From contig NZ_JAAVJC010000005.1 of assembly GCF_012033785.1 (NCBI RefSeq), positions 1-56,150 of the forward strand: a DNA stretch of 56,150 bases. Reading direction: 5' to 3'. The stretch is from Streptomyces bohaiensis (GTDB lineage Bacteria > Actinomycetota > Actinomycetes > Streptomycetales > Streptomycetaceae). The stretch's first letter is position 1. The number at the start of each line of letters is the position of its first letter. Shown piece after piece: positions 16,918 to 24,903 of this stretch. The notes under the pieces are model-generated. The model was not told where the DNA came from. It saw only the letters and a list, made by a program, of their open reading frames with translations, and ran no database searches. The translations under genes were made by a program, and so were the position numbers.

Positions 16918-17517
16918 ACCGGGCCGAGGTTGTTCAGGCTCGGACGACCGGGGAGAGCACCGGCTACACGCCGTGAGGTTCTGCGTACCTCCGGCCTGAC
17001 GCGTGGCCCGGGGCCGCAGGGACCCGGGTGGGATGCCGGCCCGGGGTCACCCCGCTGCGCAAGGGTCCCGGCCGCCCGGCTCCACCAGGTACGGTCCGGC
17101 GGGTGCGGCGACGTCGCCGCACCCGGCGGACCGCGGAGGCGCAAGCAGCAGCACCGCGGTGGCGTTCGAGGAGGAGGCAGGTCGACCGCGGGAGCGAAGC
17201 GGCGGCGGAGACCTCGCGGCCCGAGTCCGCGAACTCAACCAGGCCGATGCCGAGCGGGCTGGAGGCACTTCTCACCATCACGACGTGCGAGGTTGACACT
17301 CTTGTCCGCCGTGTGACCGGTCTCGAGGACGAGCTCGCTCCGGCCCGCACACCTCCGCCGGCGTCGATCGCGTGCCGGGGGCGACGTCCGTTCCGTCGAT
17401 CGCTGCCGCTCTCCGCGTGCCGAGTGGCCGGTCGCGCGGGCCGGCCGGTTCCCGTCCGGCCCGGGAACCCGATCGGGGGCCGCCGCCGAACTCACCGATC
17501 CCCGGTGCTCGCTGACC
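16918..17517. other. Gene-free 600-bp stretch inside the island
   Basis: No recognisable gene in any frame; several open but Arg-rich, low-complexity readings overlap. It contains a near-perfect 38-bp palindrome at 17094-17131 (arms GTCCGGCGGGTGCGGCGAC and its complement with one central-arm mismatch pair). Probably decayed sequence between two convergent metal operons. Confidence 0.5.
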
Positions 17518-18012
17518 TCATTCGCCATGACGGACCACCACTGCGCTCGCCCGCACCTCGCCGGCCTGGCGGAAGACGAGCGTGAAGTCCAGCTCTTCCC
17601 CGAGCACCAGCGGACGCTTGAGGTGGACCATGATGTTCTGCGTGAACGCGGTCATCGCCAGCGTCTGCTCCGGCGCGAACGTGATCGAGTCGATCATCTC
17701 CATCCGTCCGGAGCCCTCGCTGAGGTGGACGTGGTCGGAGAACATCGTCTCGCCGACCTCACCGGCGTCCACCGCGATCAGCTCGTCCCCCGCGGTGGCC
17801 TCGTTGGTGACGGTGAAGAACAGAGCGGTCATCTGCCGGTCGTCCAGGATCGGACGGTAGACGCGGCCGTCGCTGACAGTCACGCTTCCCGGCACGCCCG
17901 CTTGGCCCGCCCCGACCCACAGAGCGAGCAACGCGAGTGTGCAGACGGCCGCGAGGACCGGTGCGGCGACCGGGCGCAGGGCGCGCGGTACACGTGGGGC
18001 TCGGAGGTTCAT
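17518..18012 (-). CDS. PCu(A)C-like periplasmic copper chaperone, degenerate ligands
   Basis: 164 residues. An N-terminal hydrophobic segment (about 14-38) acts as a membrane anchor or signal. The rest is a cupredoxin-like DUF461 domain: RQMTALFFTVTN, FSDHVHLSEGSGRMEM and QNIMVHLKRPLVLGEELDF. Classical PCu(A)C binds Cu(I) through H-x10-M-x21-H-x-M. Here the Met residues are kept (Met104, Met128), but the first His position appears to be Asp93 (next to His94) and the second is Asn126. ATG 18012 overlaps the CopA stop (ATGA). It is likely a copper-handling partner of the ATPase, possibly with changed affinity. Confidence 0.8.
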   Translation of the reverse strand: MNLRAPRVPRALRPVAAPVLAAVCTLALLALWVGAGQAGVPGSVTVSDGRVYRPILDDRQMTALFFTVTNEATAGDELIAVDAGEVGETMFSDHVHLSEGSGRMEMIDSITFAPEQTLAMTAFTQNIMVHLKRPLVLGEELDFTLVFRQAGEVRASAVVVRHGE

Positions 18013-20324
18013 GCGGCCCACCGCCCGGTTGCGGCACGGGGTGAAGGGCGGGTCGCGCGTCCGTCGCTCCGCGGTGTCCAGGCACGCAGCTGGAGGCTGT
18101 GCGCCACCACGAGCACCGAGCTCACCGACATGGCCGCTGCGGCGACCATGGGGTTGAGCCAGCCGGTGGCGGCGAGGGGCAGGGTGACCACGTTGTAGCC
18201 GAACGCCCAGAGAAGGTTGATCCGGATGGTGCGGCTGGTCCGACGTGCCAGCGCCGACGCGTCGGCGAGCGCGGTGAGACCGCCCCGCATCAGGGTGATG
18301 TCGGCGGCCCCGGCGGCGGCGTCCGTGCCCTCCCCCATGCAGACGCCGAGGTCGGCTCCGGCCAGCGCGACAGTGTCGTTGACGCCGTCGCCGACAAAGG
18401 CGACACGGTGGCCTGCCTCTCGCAGCGATCGGACGAGGTCGGCCTTGGACTCGGGGGTGCAGCGGGAGTGGATCTCCTCGACGCGCAGTTCCGCGGCGAC
18501 GGCCTGCGCCGCCCCGGCGCCGTCGCCGGTGGCGATCACGGGGCGGATACCGAGGCGGCGGAGCCGGTCGACTGCGCGGTAGGCGTCGGCGCGCGGGGTG
18601 TCGCCGAGCGCGAGGACGGCCTCGGGTTCACCGTCGACGACGACGGACACCGCGGTCCGTCCCATGGTGTCGGCCTCCCGCACCGCGGATGCCAGCTCCT
18701 CGGGAAGGCCGGTGCCGGGTACCCCGACCTCGATCGTGCGACCGTCGACGACACCCGCGACTCCGTGGCCGGCGCGCGCGGTGAAGTCGGTGACCGCGGG
18801 AAGGGTCTCACCTCGCAGCGCCTCGCCGGCGTGGGCGACGACCGCGCGCCCGAGGGGATGTTCGGAGCCCTGCTCCACGGCGCCGGCCCAGCGCAGCACC
18901 TCTGACTCCGACAGTCGCCCGTCCCGAGCGGTCACGGCGACCACCCGCATCCGGCCGGTGGTCAGGGTGCCGGTCTTGTCGAGCACCACCGTGTCCACCC
19001 GCCGCAGAGTCTCCAGCGCGCGCGGGCCGGAGACCAGGACGCCGAGTTGCGCTCCGCGGCCCGTGGCTGCGAGCAGCGCGGTCGGGGTCGCCAGGCCCAG
19101 GGCGCAGGGGCAGGCCACGACCAGGACGGCGACCGCGCTGGTCAGCGCGGCCTGCGGTGCGGCGCCCGCCCCCAGCCAGAACCCGAGGACCGTCACGGCC
19201 ACGGTGATGACGACGGGGACGAACCCGCCCGCCACCCGGTCCACCATCCGCTGAACCCGCGCCTTCTCGTCCTGCGCGTGCTCCACACGCCGGGCGATCT
19301 CCGCCAGCCGCGTGTCCCGGCCGATCGCCGTGGCGCGCACGGTGAGCATGCCGCCGGCGTTGACCGCACCGCCGAGCACCGTGGAGCCGGGACCGACCTC
19401 CGCCGGTCGGGACTCACCGGTGAGCAGGGAGAGATCGAGCGCGCCGCGCCCGTCGACCACCTCGCCGTCGGTCGCCACGCGCTCTCCGGGCCGCACCCGG
19501 AACAGCCTCCCGACGGTGAGCTCGGCGAGCGGCAGACGGTGCTCGACCGAGTCGTCCACCACCGACACCTCGTCCGGTACCAACCGCTCCAGGGCGCGCA
19601 ACGCCGTTCCGGCGCCCCGTTTCGCGCGGCCTTCCAACTCGCGGCCGAGCAGCACGAAGAGCGGCACCGCGACGGCTGCCTCCAGGTAGATGTGGGCCAT
19701 GCCGTCGGCGGCGGAGGGCAGGAAGGTGAACGGCATGGTCATGCCTGGCTCCCCGGCGCCGCCCAGGAAGAGCGCGTACAGCGACCAGCCGAAGGAGGCC
19801 AGCACACCGACGGACACCAGGGTGTCCATCGACGCGGAGGCATCGCGCAACCCTGCCCAGGCACGCTGGTGGAACGGCCAGGCGCTCCACACGACGACCG
19901 GCGCGGTGAGGAGAAGACACAGCCACTGCCAGTTCGTGAACTGCAGTGGGGGCGCCATGGAGAGGACGAGGACGGGGAGCCCGAGCGCCGCGGTCACCAC
20001 CAGGCGGTGCATCGGTGACGGGCCCGAGCCGCCACGGGGCGTCGGCACGGACCGCGGTTCGTCCGGCACGTGAGGTTCCGCCGGGTACCCCGCGCTGGTG
20101 ACCGCATGCGCCAGCTCCTCGACAGTGGTCCCCCGGGGGTGCCGCACCGTGGCACGGCCGGTCACCAGGTTCACGGAGGCGCTCACCCCCTCCAGCTTCG
20201 CGAGTCGCTTCTCGACTCGTCGCACGCAGGCGGCGCAGGTCATGCCGGCCACGGTGAGCACGCTGGTCTGTTCCGCGACGGGGAGTCCGGCCGCCGACGG
20301 GGTCGATGGCACGGCCATGGTCAC
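18009..20324 (-). CDS. copA: Copper-exporting P1B-type ATPase
   Basis: 771 residues. An N-terminal heavy-metal-associated domain with GMTCAACV (Cys30, Cys33) is followed by eight membrane segments. The intramembrane CPC motif (VVACPCALG, near residue 404), the phosphorylation site DKTGTLTTG (near 448), SEHPLGRAVV, and GDGVNDTVALAGADLGV are all present. The TM7-TM8 pattern FGYN and MSVSS marks Cu(I) specificity (P1B-1). The GTG start overlaps the upstream small-protein stop. It is the middle gene of the copper operon with a His-tailed protein and a PCu(A)C-like protein. It exports cytoplasmic copper using ATP. Confidence 0.94.
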   Translation of the reverse strand: MTMAVPSTPSAAGLPVAEQTSVLTVAGMTCAACVRRVEKRLAKLEGVSASVNLVTGRATVRHPRGTTVEELAHAVTSAGYPAEPHVPDEPRSVPTPRGGSGPSPMHRLVVTAALGLPVLVLSMAPPLQFTNWQWLCLLLTAPVVVWSAWPFHQRAWAGLRDASASMDTLVSVGVLASFGWSLYALFLGGAGEPGMTMPFTFLPSAADGMAHIYLEAAVAVPLFVLLGRELEGRAKRGAGTALRALERLVPDEVSVVDDSVEHRLPLAELTVGRLFRVRPGERVATDGEVVDGRGALDLSLLTGESRPAEVGPGSTVLGGAVNAGGMLTVRATAIGRDTRLAEIARRVEHAQDEKARVQRMVDRVAGGFVPVVITVAVTVLGFWLGAGAAPQAALTSAVAVLVVACPCALGLATPTALLAATGRGAQLGVLVSGPRALETLRRVDTVVLDKTGTLTTGRMRVVAVTARDGRLSESEVLRWAGAVEQGSEHPLGRAVVAHAGEALRGETLPAVTDFTARAGHGVAGVVDGRTIEVGVPGTGLPEELASAVREADTMGRTAVSVVVDGEPEAVLALGDTPRADAYRAVDRLRRLGIRPVIATGDGAGAAQAVAAELRVEEIHSRCTPESKADLVRSLREAGHRVAFVGDGVNDTVALAGADLGVCMGEGTDAAAGAADITLMRGGLTALADASALARRTSRTIRINLLWAFGYNVVTLPLAATGWLNPMVAAAAMSVSSVLVVAHSLQLRAWTPRSDGRATRPSPRAATGRWAA

Positions 20325-20566
20325 CGCACCGCCATACCGTGGTCGTGCCCGCCCCCACCGGTACCGGACGGCGCCTCGCCTTCACCCGGGTGCATGTCAG
20401 GAGAGACGGGCCCCATCAGGGATCCGACCAGCAGAGCCGTCGCGAACGCGCCGAGCAGGAGGAGGACGAAGCCTCCGACGCGCACAGCAGGGGAGCGGAC
20501 CTCGAACGGCTGCGGGGCGTCGACGTTCCCGCTCGGCGGCCCGATCGGCTGTGGTGATGCCCTCAT
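20321..20566 (-). CDS. Small single-pass membrane protein with His-rich C-terminus
   Basis: 81 residues. A Pro-rich N-terminus (about 1-27) is followed by one strong membrane segment, GGFVLLLLGAFATALLVGSL. The short exported or periplasmic tail ends GGGHDHG. The His/Asp/Met tail (MHPGEG, HDHG) suggests metal binding. First gene of the copper operon, overlapping copA by 4 nt, so it probably helps copper transfer or sensing. No named family recognised. Confidence 0.75.
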   Translation of the reverse strand: MRASPQPIGPPSGNVDAPQPFEVRSPAVRVGGFVLLLLGAFATALLVGSLMGPVSPDMHPGEGEAPSGTGGGGHDHGMAVR

Positions 20567-20680
20567 GTGCGGTGCTCCGTAATGACAGGTGGCTACCGGC
20601 CACCGGCCCGCGTCGTCCCGACCGGTCTTCCTCGACGGGGCGCAATTCCGGCAGCCTTCGGTTTGGCCAGTCAGTCGGAA

Positions 20681-20700
20681 GGGAATCCTGGTTGGTTCCC
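20681..20700. promoter_or_regulatory. Imperfect palindrome between divergent copper operon and sigma module
   Basis: GGGAATCCTG/GTTGGTTCCC is a 20-bp imperfect inverted repeat in the 212-bp shared promoter region between the copper operon (starting 20566, leftward) and the His-rich protein gene (20779, rightward). It could be an operator or contain an ECF -35 element (GGAAT). Position is the main argument. Confidence 0.3.
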
Positions 20701-20778
20701 ACGCTCCTGTGCCTACCGGCCCCCGCCAACGGACCCGGTGGCGGATACGGGGCCGACCAGTGCGAGCATGTCCCCACT

Positions 20779-21678
20779 GTGAAGAGTTGCCCCTGGGTGC
20801 GCACTGTCAGGGCCGTGGTGTTCGCGGCCCTGTGCGTGGTGCTCGCCGCCGGGGGCCACGTCATGATGTCGGACACGGCACTGCCGCTGTGGTCCCTGGC
20901 GACGGCGTTCGCGCTCACGGGCGGTGTGAGCTGGGCTCTCGCCGGCGTCGAACGCGGCGCCCTCGCCGTCACGTCGGCGGCCGTTGCTCTTCAGGCCGCA
21001 CTGCACGTCGGGTTCTCCCTGGTACCGATGGCTCAGGCATCGGTACCCGTCGCCAGTGCCCCCTCGGTCGATGCGTCGGTGCAGGCGGCAGACGCGAGAA
21101 TGCGGGAGCTGGCGGCTTCGCTGGTCTGCGGTGACAGCGGTGGAGCCCTCTCCCTGCCCGAGGCCCGACGCGTCGTGGCGGCCTTGGGCCTCGGTGATCT
21201 CTCATTCCCCGGGTCCCGTGCCCAGGATCCCGGGCACGCGGAGGGCCACCACGACGGTCCAGGGGACGGGCACGGAGGCGGGCACCACGAAGACGCTTCG
21301 CACGACGCAGGTGCCGCGCCGAGCCACGCCCCCTCGGGGCCGGCAGGTGACGAGCCACATGCGGCGCACGGCGGAGCGGACGCCGGTGCACTCGACCATC
21401 TCGCGCACGTCTCCCATGGCGGTATGTTCGCCGCTCACCTTCTCGCCGCACTGCTCAGCGGAGTCTGGCTCGCCTTCGGCGAGCGCGCCGCCCACCAGAT
21501 CCTCCGGTCCGTCGTCGGCTGGCTCTTCGGCCCTCTCGCGCTCGCTCTCGCCCGCGTCCCCCTGCCCTGCGCCGCCCGCATCACCCCGGGCTTCCGGCGT
21601 CCTCGCCCGCTCCGCCGGTGCTTCCTGTCCTTCTGCGTCGTCCTGAGAGGTCCGCCCGTGGGGGCCGCTGTCGCCTGA
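20779..21678 (+). CDS. Membrane protein with long His-rich loop, partner of ECF sigma
   Basis: About 299 residues from GTG 20779 (GTG 20797 is possible). Three or more hydrophobic segments at the N-terminus (VFAALCVVLAAGGH, LATAFALTGGVSWALAG, LQAALHVGFSLVP). A long soluble loop then carries many His, Asp and Gly residues (GHAEGHHDGPGDGHGGGHH and more). A C-terminal membrane pair follows (MFAAHLLAALLSGVWLAFGE, VVGWLFGPLALALARV). I know no named family. The loop suggests metal sensing or storage. It precedes an ECF sigma gene by 142 bp and a decayed copy of both lies at 13.2-14.45 kb, so the two probably function together, perhaps as sensor/anti-sigma and sigma. Confidence 0.75.
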   Translation: MKSCPWVRTVRAVVFAALCVVLAAGGHVMMSDTALPLWSLATAFALTGGVSWALAGVERGALAVTSAAVALQAALHVGFSLVPMAQASVPVASAPSVDASVQAADARMRELAASLVCGDSGGALSLPEARRVVAALGLGDLSFPGSRAQDPGHAEGHHDGPGDGHGGGHHEDASHDAGAAPSHAPSGPAGDEPHAAHGGADAGALDHLAHVSHGGMFAAHLLAALLSGVWLAFGERAAHQILRSVVGWLFGPLALALARVPLPCAARITPGFRRPRPLRRCFLSFCVVLRGPPVGAAVA

Positions 21679-21820
21679 CAGCGGCACGTCCGCGGCTGAC
21701 CGCCCCTTGGGCGGTCTGCGACCTGCGGCCCGACACCCCGCTGCCGCGGGGCCCACGACTCAGCACCCTCACGTGTCTCCGTGACGGTGCCCCCCGTCTC
21801 GCACAAGGACGACTTCCGCC

Positions 21821-22456
21821 ATGCCTCCTGTCGTACCCCTGCCCGCGCCACCTGTCCGCGCTTCCTCCGACCACGCCTCCCGTGACGCGGAGGCCACAGC
21901 CTGCGCCCTCGCGGCGAAGTACGGGGACGAAGCCGCCACGGAGCGGCTGTTCCAGCTGCTGAACCGCGATGTGTGGCGCTTCGTCGCGTACCTCGCCTCC
22001 GACGCGCAGGCCGCCGACGACCTCACGCAGGAGACGTTCCTGCGCGCACTCGGCAGCCTGCACCGCTTCGAGGGCCGTTCCTCGGCCCGCACCTGGTTGT
22101 TGACCATCGCCCGCCGCACCGTGATCGACAGCATCCGCACCGCAGCCGCACGCCCGCGCTCCTGCGGGGCGGAGGACTGGCAGGGTGCTGCCGAGCGCGG
22201 CCAGTTCCACCCGCCCGGGTTCGACGAGGAGGTGGCGCTGTCCGACCTCATCGCGGCACTCCCCGAGGACCGCCGCGAGGCCTTCGTACTCACCCAGCTT
22301 CTGGGCGTTCCCTACCAGGACGCGGCGGACGCCTGCCGGTGCCCGGTCGGGACGGTCCGCTCCCGAGTGGCACGCGCCCGCGCCTCGCTCTGCAAGGAGG
22401 TGCTGGCCGCCGAGACCGACGCCGACGCTCCCGCGTTGTTGAGCGCCGCCGCCTGA
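21821..22456 (+). CDS. ECF RNA polymerase sigma factor
   Basis: 211 residues. Region 2 reads LNRDVWRFVAYLASDAQAADDLTQETFLRALGSLHRFEG, including the DDLTQETF core contact, then SARTWLLTIARRTVIDSIR. Region 4 has LPEDRREAFVLTQLLGVPYQDAADACRCPVGTVRSRVARAR, a helix-turn-helix for -35 recognition. No anti-sigma gene of the zinc-binding ZAS type is adjacent. The upstream His-rich membrane protein is the only candidate. A perfect terminator follows at once. Its position opposite the copper operon suggests control of copper or metal homeostasis. Confidence 0.93.
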   Translation: MPPVVPLPAPPVRASSDHASRDAEATACALAAKYGDEAATERLFQLLNRDVWRFVAYLASDAQAADDLTQETFLRALGSLHRFEGRSSARTWLLTIARRTVIDSIRTAAARPRSCGAEDWQGAAERGQFHPPGFDEEVALSDLIAALPEDRREAFVLTQLLGVPYQDAADACRCPVGTVRSRVARARASLCKEVLAAETDADAPALLSAAA

Positions 22457-22462
22457 CGGCAC

Positions 22463-22500
22463 GATGAGTGCGCCGGGCACGCGTGCCCGGCGCACTCATC
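22463..22500 (+). terminator. Strong terminator after the sigma gene
   Basis: Perfect 19-bp arms starting GATGAGTGCGCC and ending GGCGCACTCATC with no spacer, 7 bp after the stop codon. Confidence 0.9.
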
Positions 22501-22779
22501 ATCCGCAGCCGCAGACGGGCTGCGATCCACTACGGAGCGTGACCACCCTGGCAGGTCCTTGGGCTGCGAGGACTGGAGGGCTCCCGGAGAGTCGGCACCC
22601 AGGCAGCGTGAACGGTTGCCTTCGACGGCCCCACGGTGCGGCAAACTTCCGTGAAAGGTGGTGCTGCGACCGCCCAACCGATGCCCATGCGAGCGTGATC
22701 GAGAGGGACGCAGCGCGATGGAAACGGGCCACTTTGTCCGTTGTTCTGGCATCGTTGCAGGTGAGAGGCGTCACTTGAA

Positions 22780-22814
22780 TGGGTTCGAGTCCCACCCGCC
22801 CCACACAGCGCCCC
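22780..22814 (+). repeat. attR: second copy of the 35-bp tRNA-Met-derived repeat
   Basis: Identical to 4490-4524. Only the T-arm and 3' acceptor of the tRNA are present here, with no D-arm or anticodon arm upstream, so it is not a functional tRNA. Confidence 0.9.
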
Positions 22815-23416
22815 CACCTCGAATCGCTCCGAGCTGCGGCTGCGGCACTCCCGGGCGACATCACCTGCGGGGCGAGCAGTGCACCGGCTGCGGCGACGCG
22901 AGACCCCATGCTTGCAGAGCGACCCGCGCACGGCCCCGAGCTTGAGCTGCTGTGATGCCGCATGCAAGTCGCGGAGGAGGTGGCGCCTCCGCCGTCACGG
23001 GCGGCGCCTGGTCGGCCCGGGGACTGTGGCGCGGCTCGGCAGGGGGTGAACTCGTCACATCGGTCGACCCAGATGCTGCCACCGGCGTCATGCCCGCAGT
23101 GGTGTTCCGCCCGCCGACCTCTCCACAGAACCCGAACTGCGGACCCGACCGTTCCGGTGCCGCCTCCCCATGCCTCTTCCCGAGGAGAGACAGGGACGCA
23201 GGCGAGTGACCCGCCAAGAGACTGTGACTCCGACATCACCCGCGCGTCAGGCCTCGTGAGCTTGCAAGGCTCTCTCGACACGTCAGGAGCGTGGCGCGGT
23301 GACGCTCGGCGTCGACCCAGTGCACGGCATCACTACGCCGTGCCCAGCCGGGGCGCGACGAGAGCCTGTACTGTCGCCCACAAGCCGGATGGCAACGTGA
23401 GGACCGGGAGTTCGAC
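22815..23416. other. Gene-free 600-bp stretch right of attR
   Basis: No supported gene. Several overlapping open frames are Arg/Pro/Ser-rich and lack recognisable domains or ribosome sites. Probably decayed sequence between the island and the SUKH genes. Confidence 0.5.
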
Positions 23417-24103
23417 GTGGCCCGGGATATCAGCTCCTTCCCCTACCTCGAAGCTCTGTTGGCGATGCTCGGGGAGCCGCGAGGGCATGGCGAGGATGCC
23501 GCGGCCTGGGCGCGGTTGGAGACCGAGCTGGGTTGCGAGTTGCCTGCTGACTTCAAGCGGGTGAGTGAGCTGCATGCCCCGGTGGAGATCAACGGGCACA
23601 TGAGCTTGCACCATCCCGCGACACAGAAGTGGAACCTTGCCGAGCGGATTGCTGGGGTGGCGAGGGCTTTCGGGGAGGTTGCGTGGGACTGGGAGTTCAT
23701 GGCGGGTGACCCTCGCCCGGCCCTCGGGACCACTGAGCTGACGTTCGGCGGGCCGGGCGGTCTTGTCCCAGTCCTTGGTACAGACCGGGGTGAGCGGGTC
23801 TTCTGGGCTCCTCGGGTTGTCGACAGAGGCGGGCAGGTCTTCTGCCTCTGGGACGACGACGAGTTCTACCGGCATGACATGTCGCTCTCGGAGTGGCTGT
23901 ACCGCTACCTGGTGGGCAAGGATCTCTTCGGTCCGAACAGCGCGGCCTTCTACCCCGGACCGGTCAAGCTGAAGAGCTTGCCGATGTCCTACGAGGACAC
24001 ACCCGCGCCTGGGCCAGCGACTCGGCCAGCTCGGCCTCCGGGCTTGCCGATGTCCTACGAGGACACACCCGTCGTCTGGTACGGGCCGGAGCGAGGAATG
24101 TGA
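23417..24103 (+). CDS. SMI1/KNR4 (SUKH) family protein, first of a pair
   Basis: 228 residues. SUKH-type features: AWARLETELGCELPADFKRVSELHAP near the N-terminus, VFWAPRVVDRGGQVFCLWDDDEFYRHDMSLSEWLYRYLVGKD, and GPNSAAFYPGP. Members often serve as immunity proteins against polymorphic toxins or contact-dependent nucleases. The C-terminus repeats LPMSYEDTP twice, caused by an internal 66-bp partial duplication. The GTG start at 23417 is set by a GGACCGGGAG ribosome site. Its stop overlaps the next SUKH gene (GTGA). No toxin gene is visible nearby. Confidence 0.82.
   Translation: MARDISSFPYLEALLAMLGEPRGHGEDAAAWARLETELGCELPADFKRVSELHAPVEINGHMSLHHPATQKWNLAERIAGVARAFGEVAWDWEFMAGDPRPALGTTELTFGGPGGLVPVLGTDRGERVFWAPRVVDRGGQVFCLWDDDEFYRHDMSLSEWLYRYLVGKDLFGPNSAAFYPGPVKLKSLPMSYEDTPAPGPATRPARPPGLPMSYEDTPVVWYGPERGM
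23976..24071 (+). repeat. 30-bp direct repeat at the 3' end of the SUKH gene
   Basis: The same 30 bases (encoding LPMSYEDTP) occur at 23976-24005 and 24042-24071, offset by 66 bp, in frame. This indicates an in-frame tandem duplication. Confidence 0.9.
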
Positions 24104-24654
24104 CCGCGATGCGGACGGAACTGGTCGACCTCCTCGGCGAGAGCCCGTGCCGGCAGGTGGCGCTGCGCCGGCACTGGCGAGTGGTGGAGGAGCAGATAGG
24201 CAGAGAGCTGCCGGAGGACTACCGCTGGTTCGTCGAGGAGTACGGCGACGCTCTGATCGCCGGCTCTCTTTACGTCCCGCATCCGGCGTCGCTCTCCGAC
24301 TTCGCCGGCTCCGGGGACCTGCCCGAGTTCATCGACTCGCTTACCGATAGCTGGCAAAAGGCGTTGCCGTTTCTACCGAAGGGGCTGCCGGAGCGAGTCG
24401 AGGCCGTCCGGGACGAGGTGATCCCCTGGGCCGATCACACCTACAACGGCGATACGTGCCTGCTGCTGCCTCCCGCACCCGGGTGGCCGAAGTGGGAAAT
24501 CGCCATCCTCTTCCGACAGTGCCCAGACGTCGCCGTGTTCGAAGGAGGAGTCGTGGAGTTCATCCACCGGCTGCTCATCCAGGGCATCTTCCCGCGAGGC
24601 TGGCCGACCGGACAGACCCCCTGGACGCCGTGCGACGATGACGACGTCGAGTGA
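24100..24654 (+). CDS. SMI1/KNR4 (SUKH) family protein, second of a pair
   Basis: 184 residues from GTG 24100, which overlaps the upstream stop and has GGAG 8 nt before it; ATG 24109 is the alternative. Core features are VVEEQIGRELPEDYRWFVEEYGDALIAGSLYVPHP, DTCLLLPPAPGWPKWEIAILFRQCPDVAVFEGGVVEFIHRLL and an acidic C-terminus ending DDDDVE. The SUKH fold is likely. Two overlapping, distinct SUKH genes suggest a small immunity module separated from its toxin. Confidence 0.8.
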   Translation: MTAMRTELVDLLGESPCRQVALRRHWRVVEEQIGRELPEDYRWFVEEYGDALIAGSLYVPHPASLSDFAGSGDLPEFIDSLTDSWQKALPFLPKGLPERVEAVRDEVIPWADHTYNGDTCLLLPPAPGWPKWEIAILFRQCPDVAVFEGGVVEFIHRLLIQGIFPRGWPTGQTPWTPCDDDDVE

Positions 24655-24830
24655 GCGGGGTCATGAGCAGCACGCGTGCATGAGCCGCCCGCAACGCCGC
24701 ACGGTCTGCGGGCGGTCTGCGGCGTGCGGTGACCCGCCACACCCCCAGCGCCGCCGTCCCGGTCCTCGCCGAGAGTGTGATCGGAGCCGCCCTGCGCCCC
24801 GGCCCCCGCGGGGCGGTGTCGGCCCACGGC

Positions 24831-24863
24831 CACGGCCGGCGGCGCGGTGAGCCGCCGGCCGTG
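24831..24863 (-). terminator. Terminator of the minus-strand biosynthetic operon
   Basis: Perfect 13-bp arms CACGGCCGGCGGC (24831-24843) and GCCGCCGGCCGTG (24851-24863) with a 7-nt loop, about 40 bp past the stop of the fatty acyl-AMP ligase gene. Confidence 0.75.
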
Positions 24864-24903
24864 CCCCGCACGGACTCCGTCCCGAGCGACTGCCCGCGGC
24901 GGG

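Larger units (their letters stand above)
4490..22814. mobile_element. 18.3-kb genomic island in tRNA-Met, integrase lost
   Basis: The island is bounded by the exact 35-bp repeat (4490-4524 and 22780-22814). The contents are accessory: an IS5-type remnant, an acyl-metabolism cluster, metal transport genes and an ECF sigma module with a decayed duplicate. No integrase, excisionase, replication or transfer gene is recognisable, so the element is probably immobile or a non-autonomous remnant. The boundaries are seen directly; the mechanism is inferred from known tRNA-targeted islands. Confidence 0.8.

Noticed and set aside
16964..17350. Small regulator gene between the ABC and copper operons
   Set aside because: Open frames on both strands are Arg/Ser-rich without a recognisable DNA-binding motif.
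22499..23281. Minus-strand frames around the partial tRNA containing GTRTH or GLEPI-like peptides
   Set aside because: Such peptides are the usual artefact of translating tRNA sequence; no domain or ribosome site.
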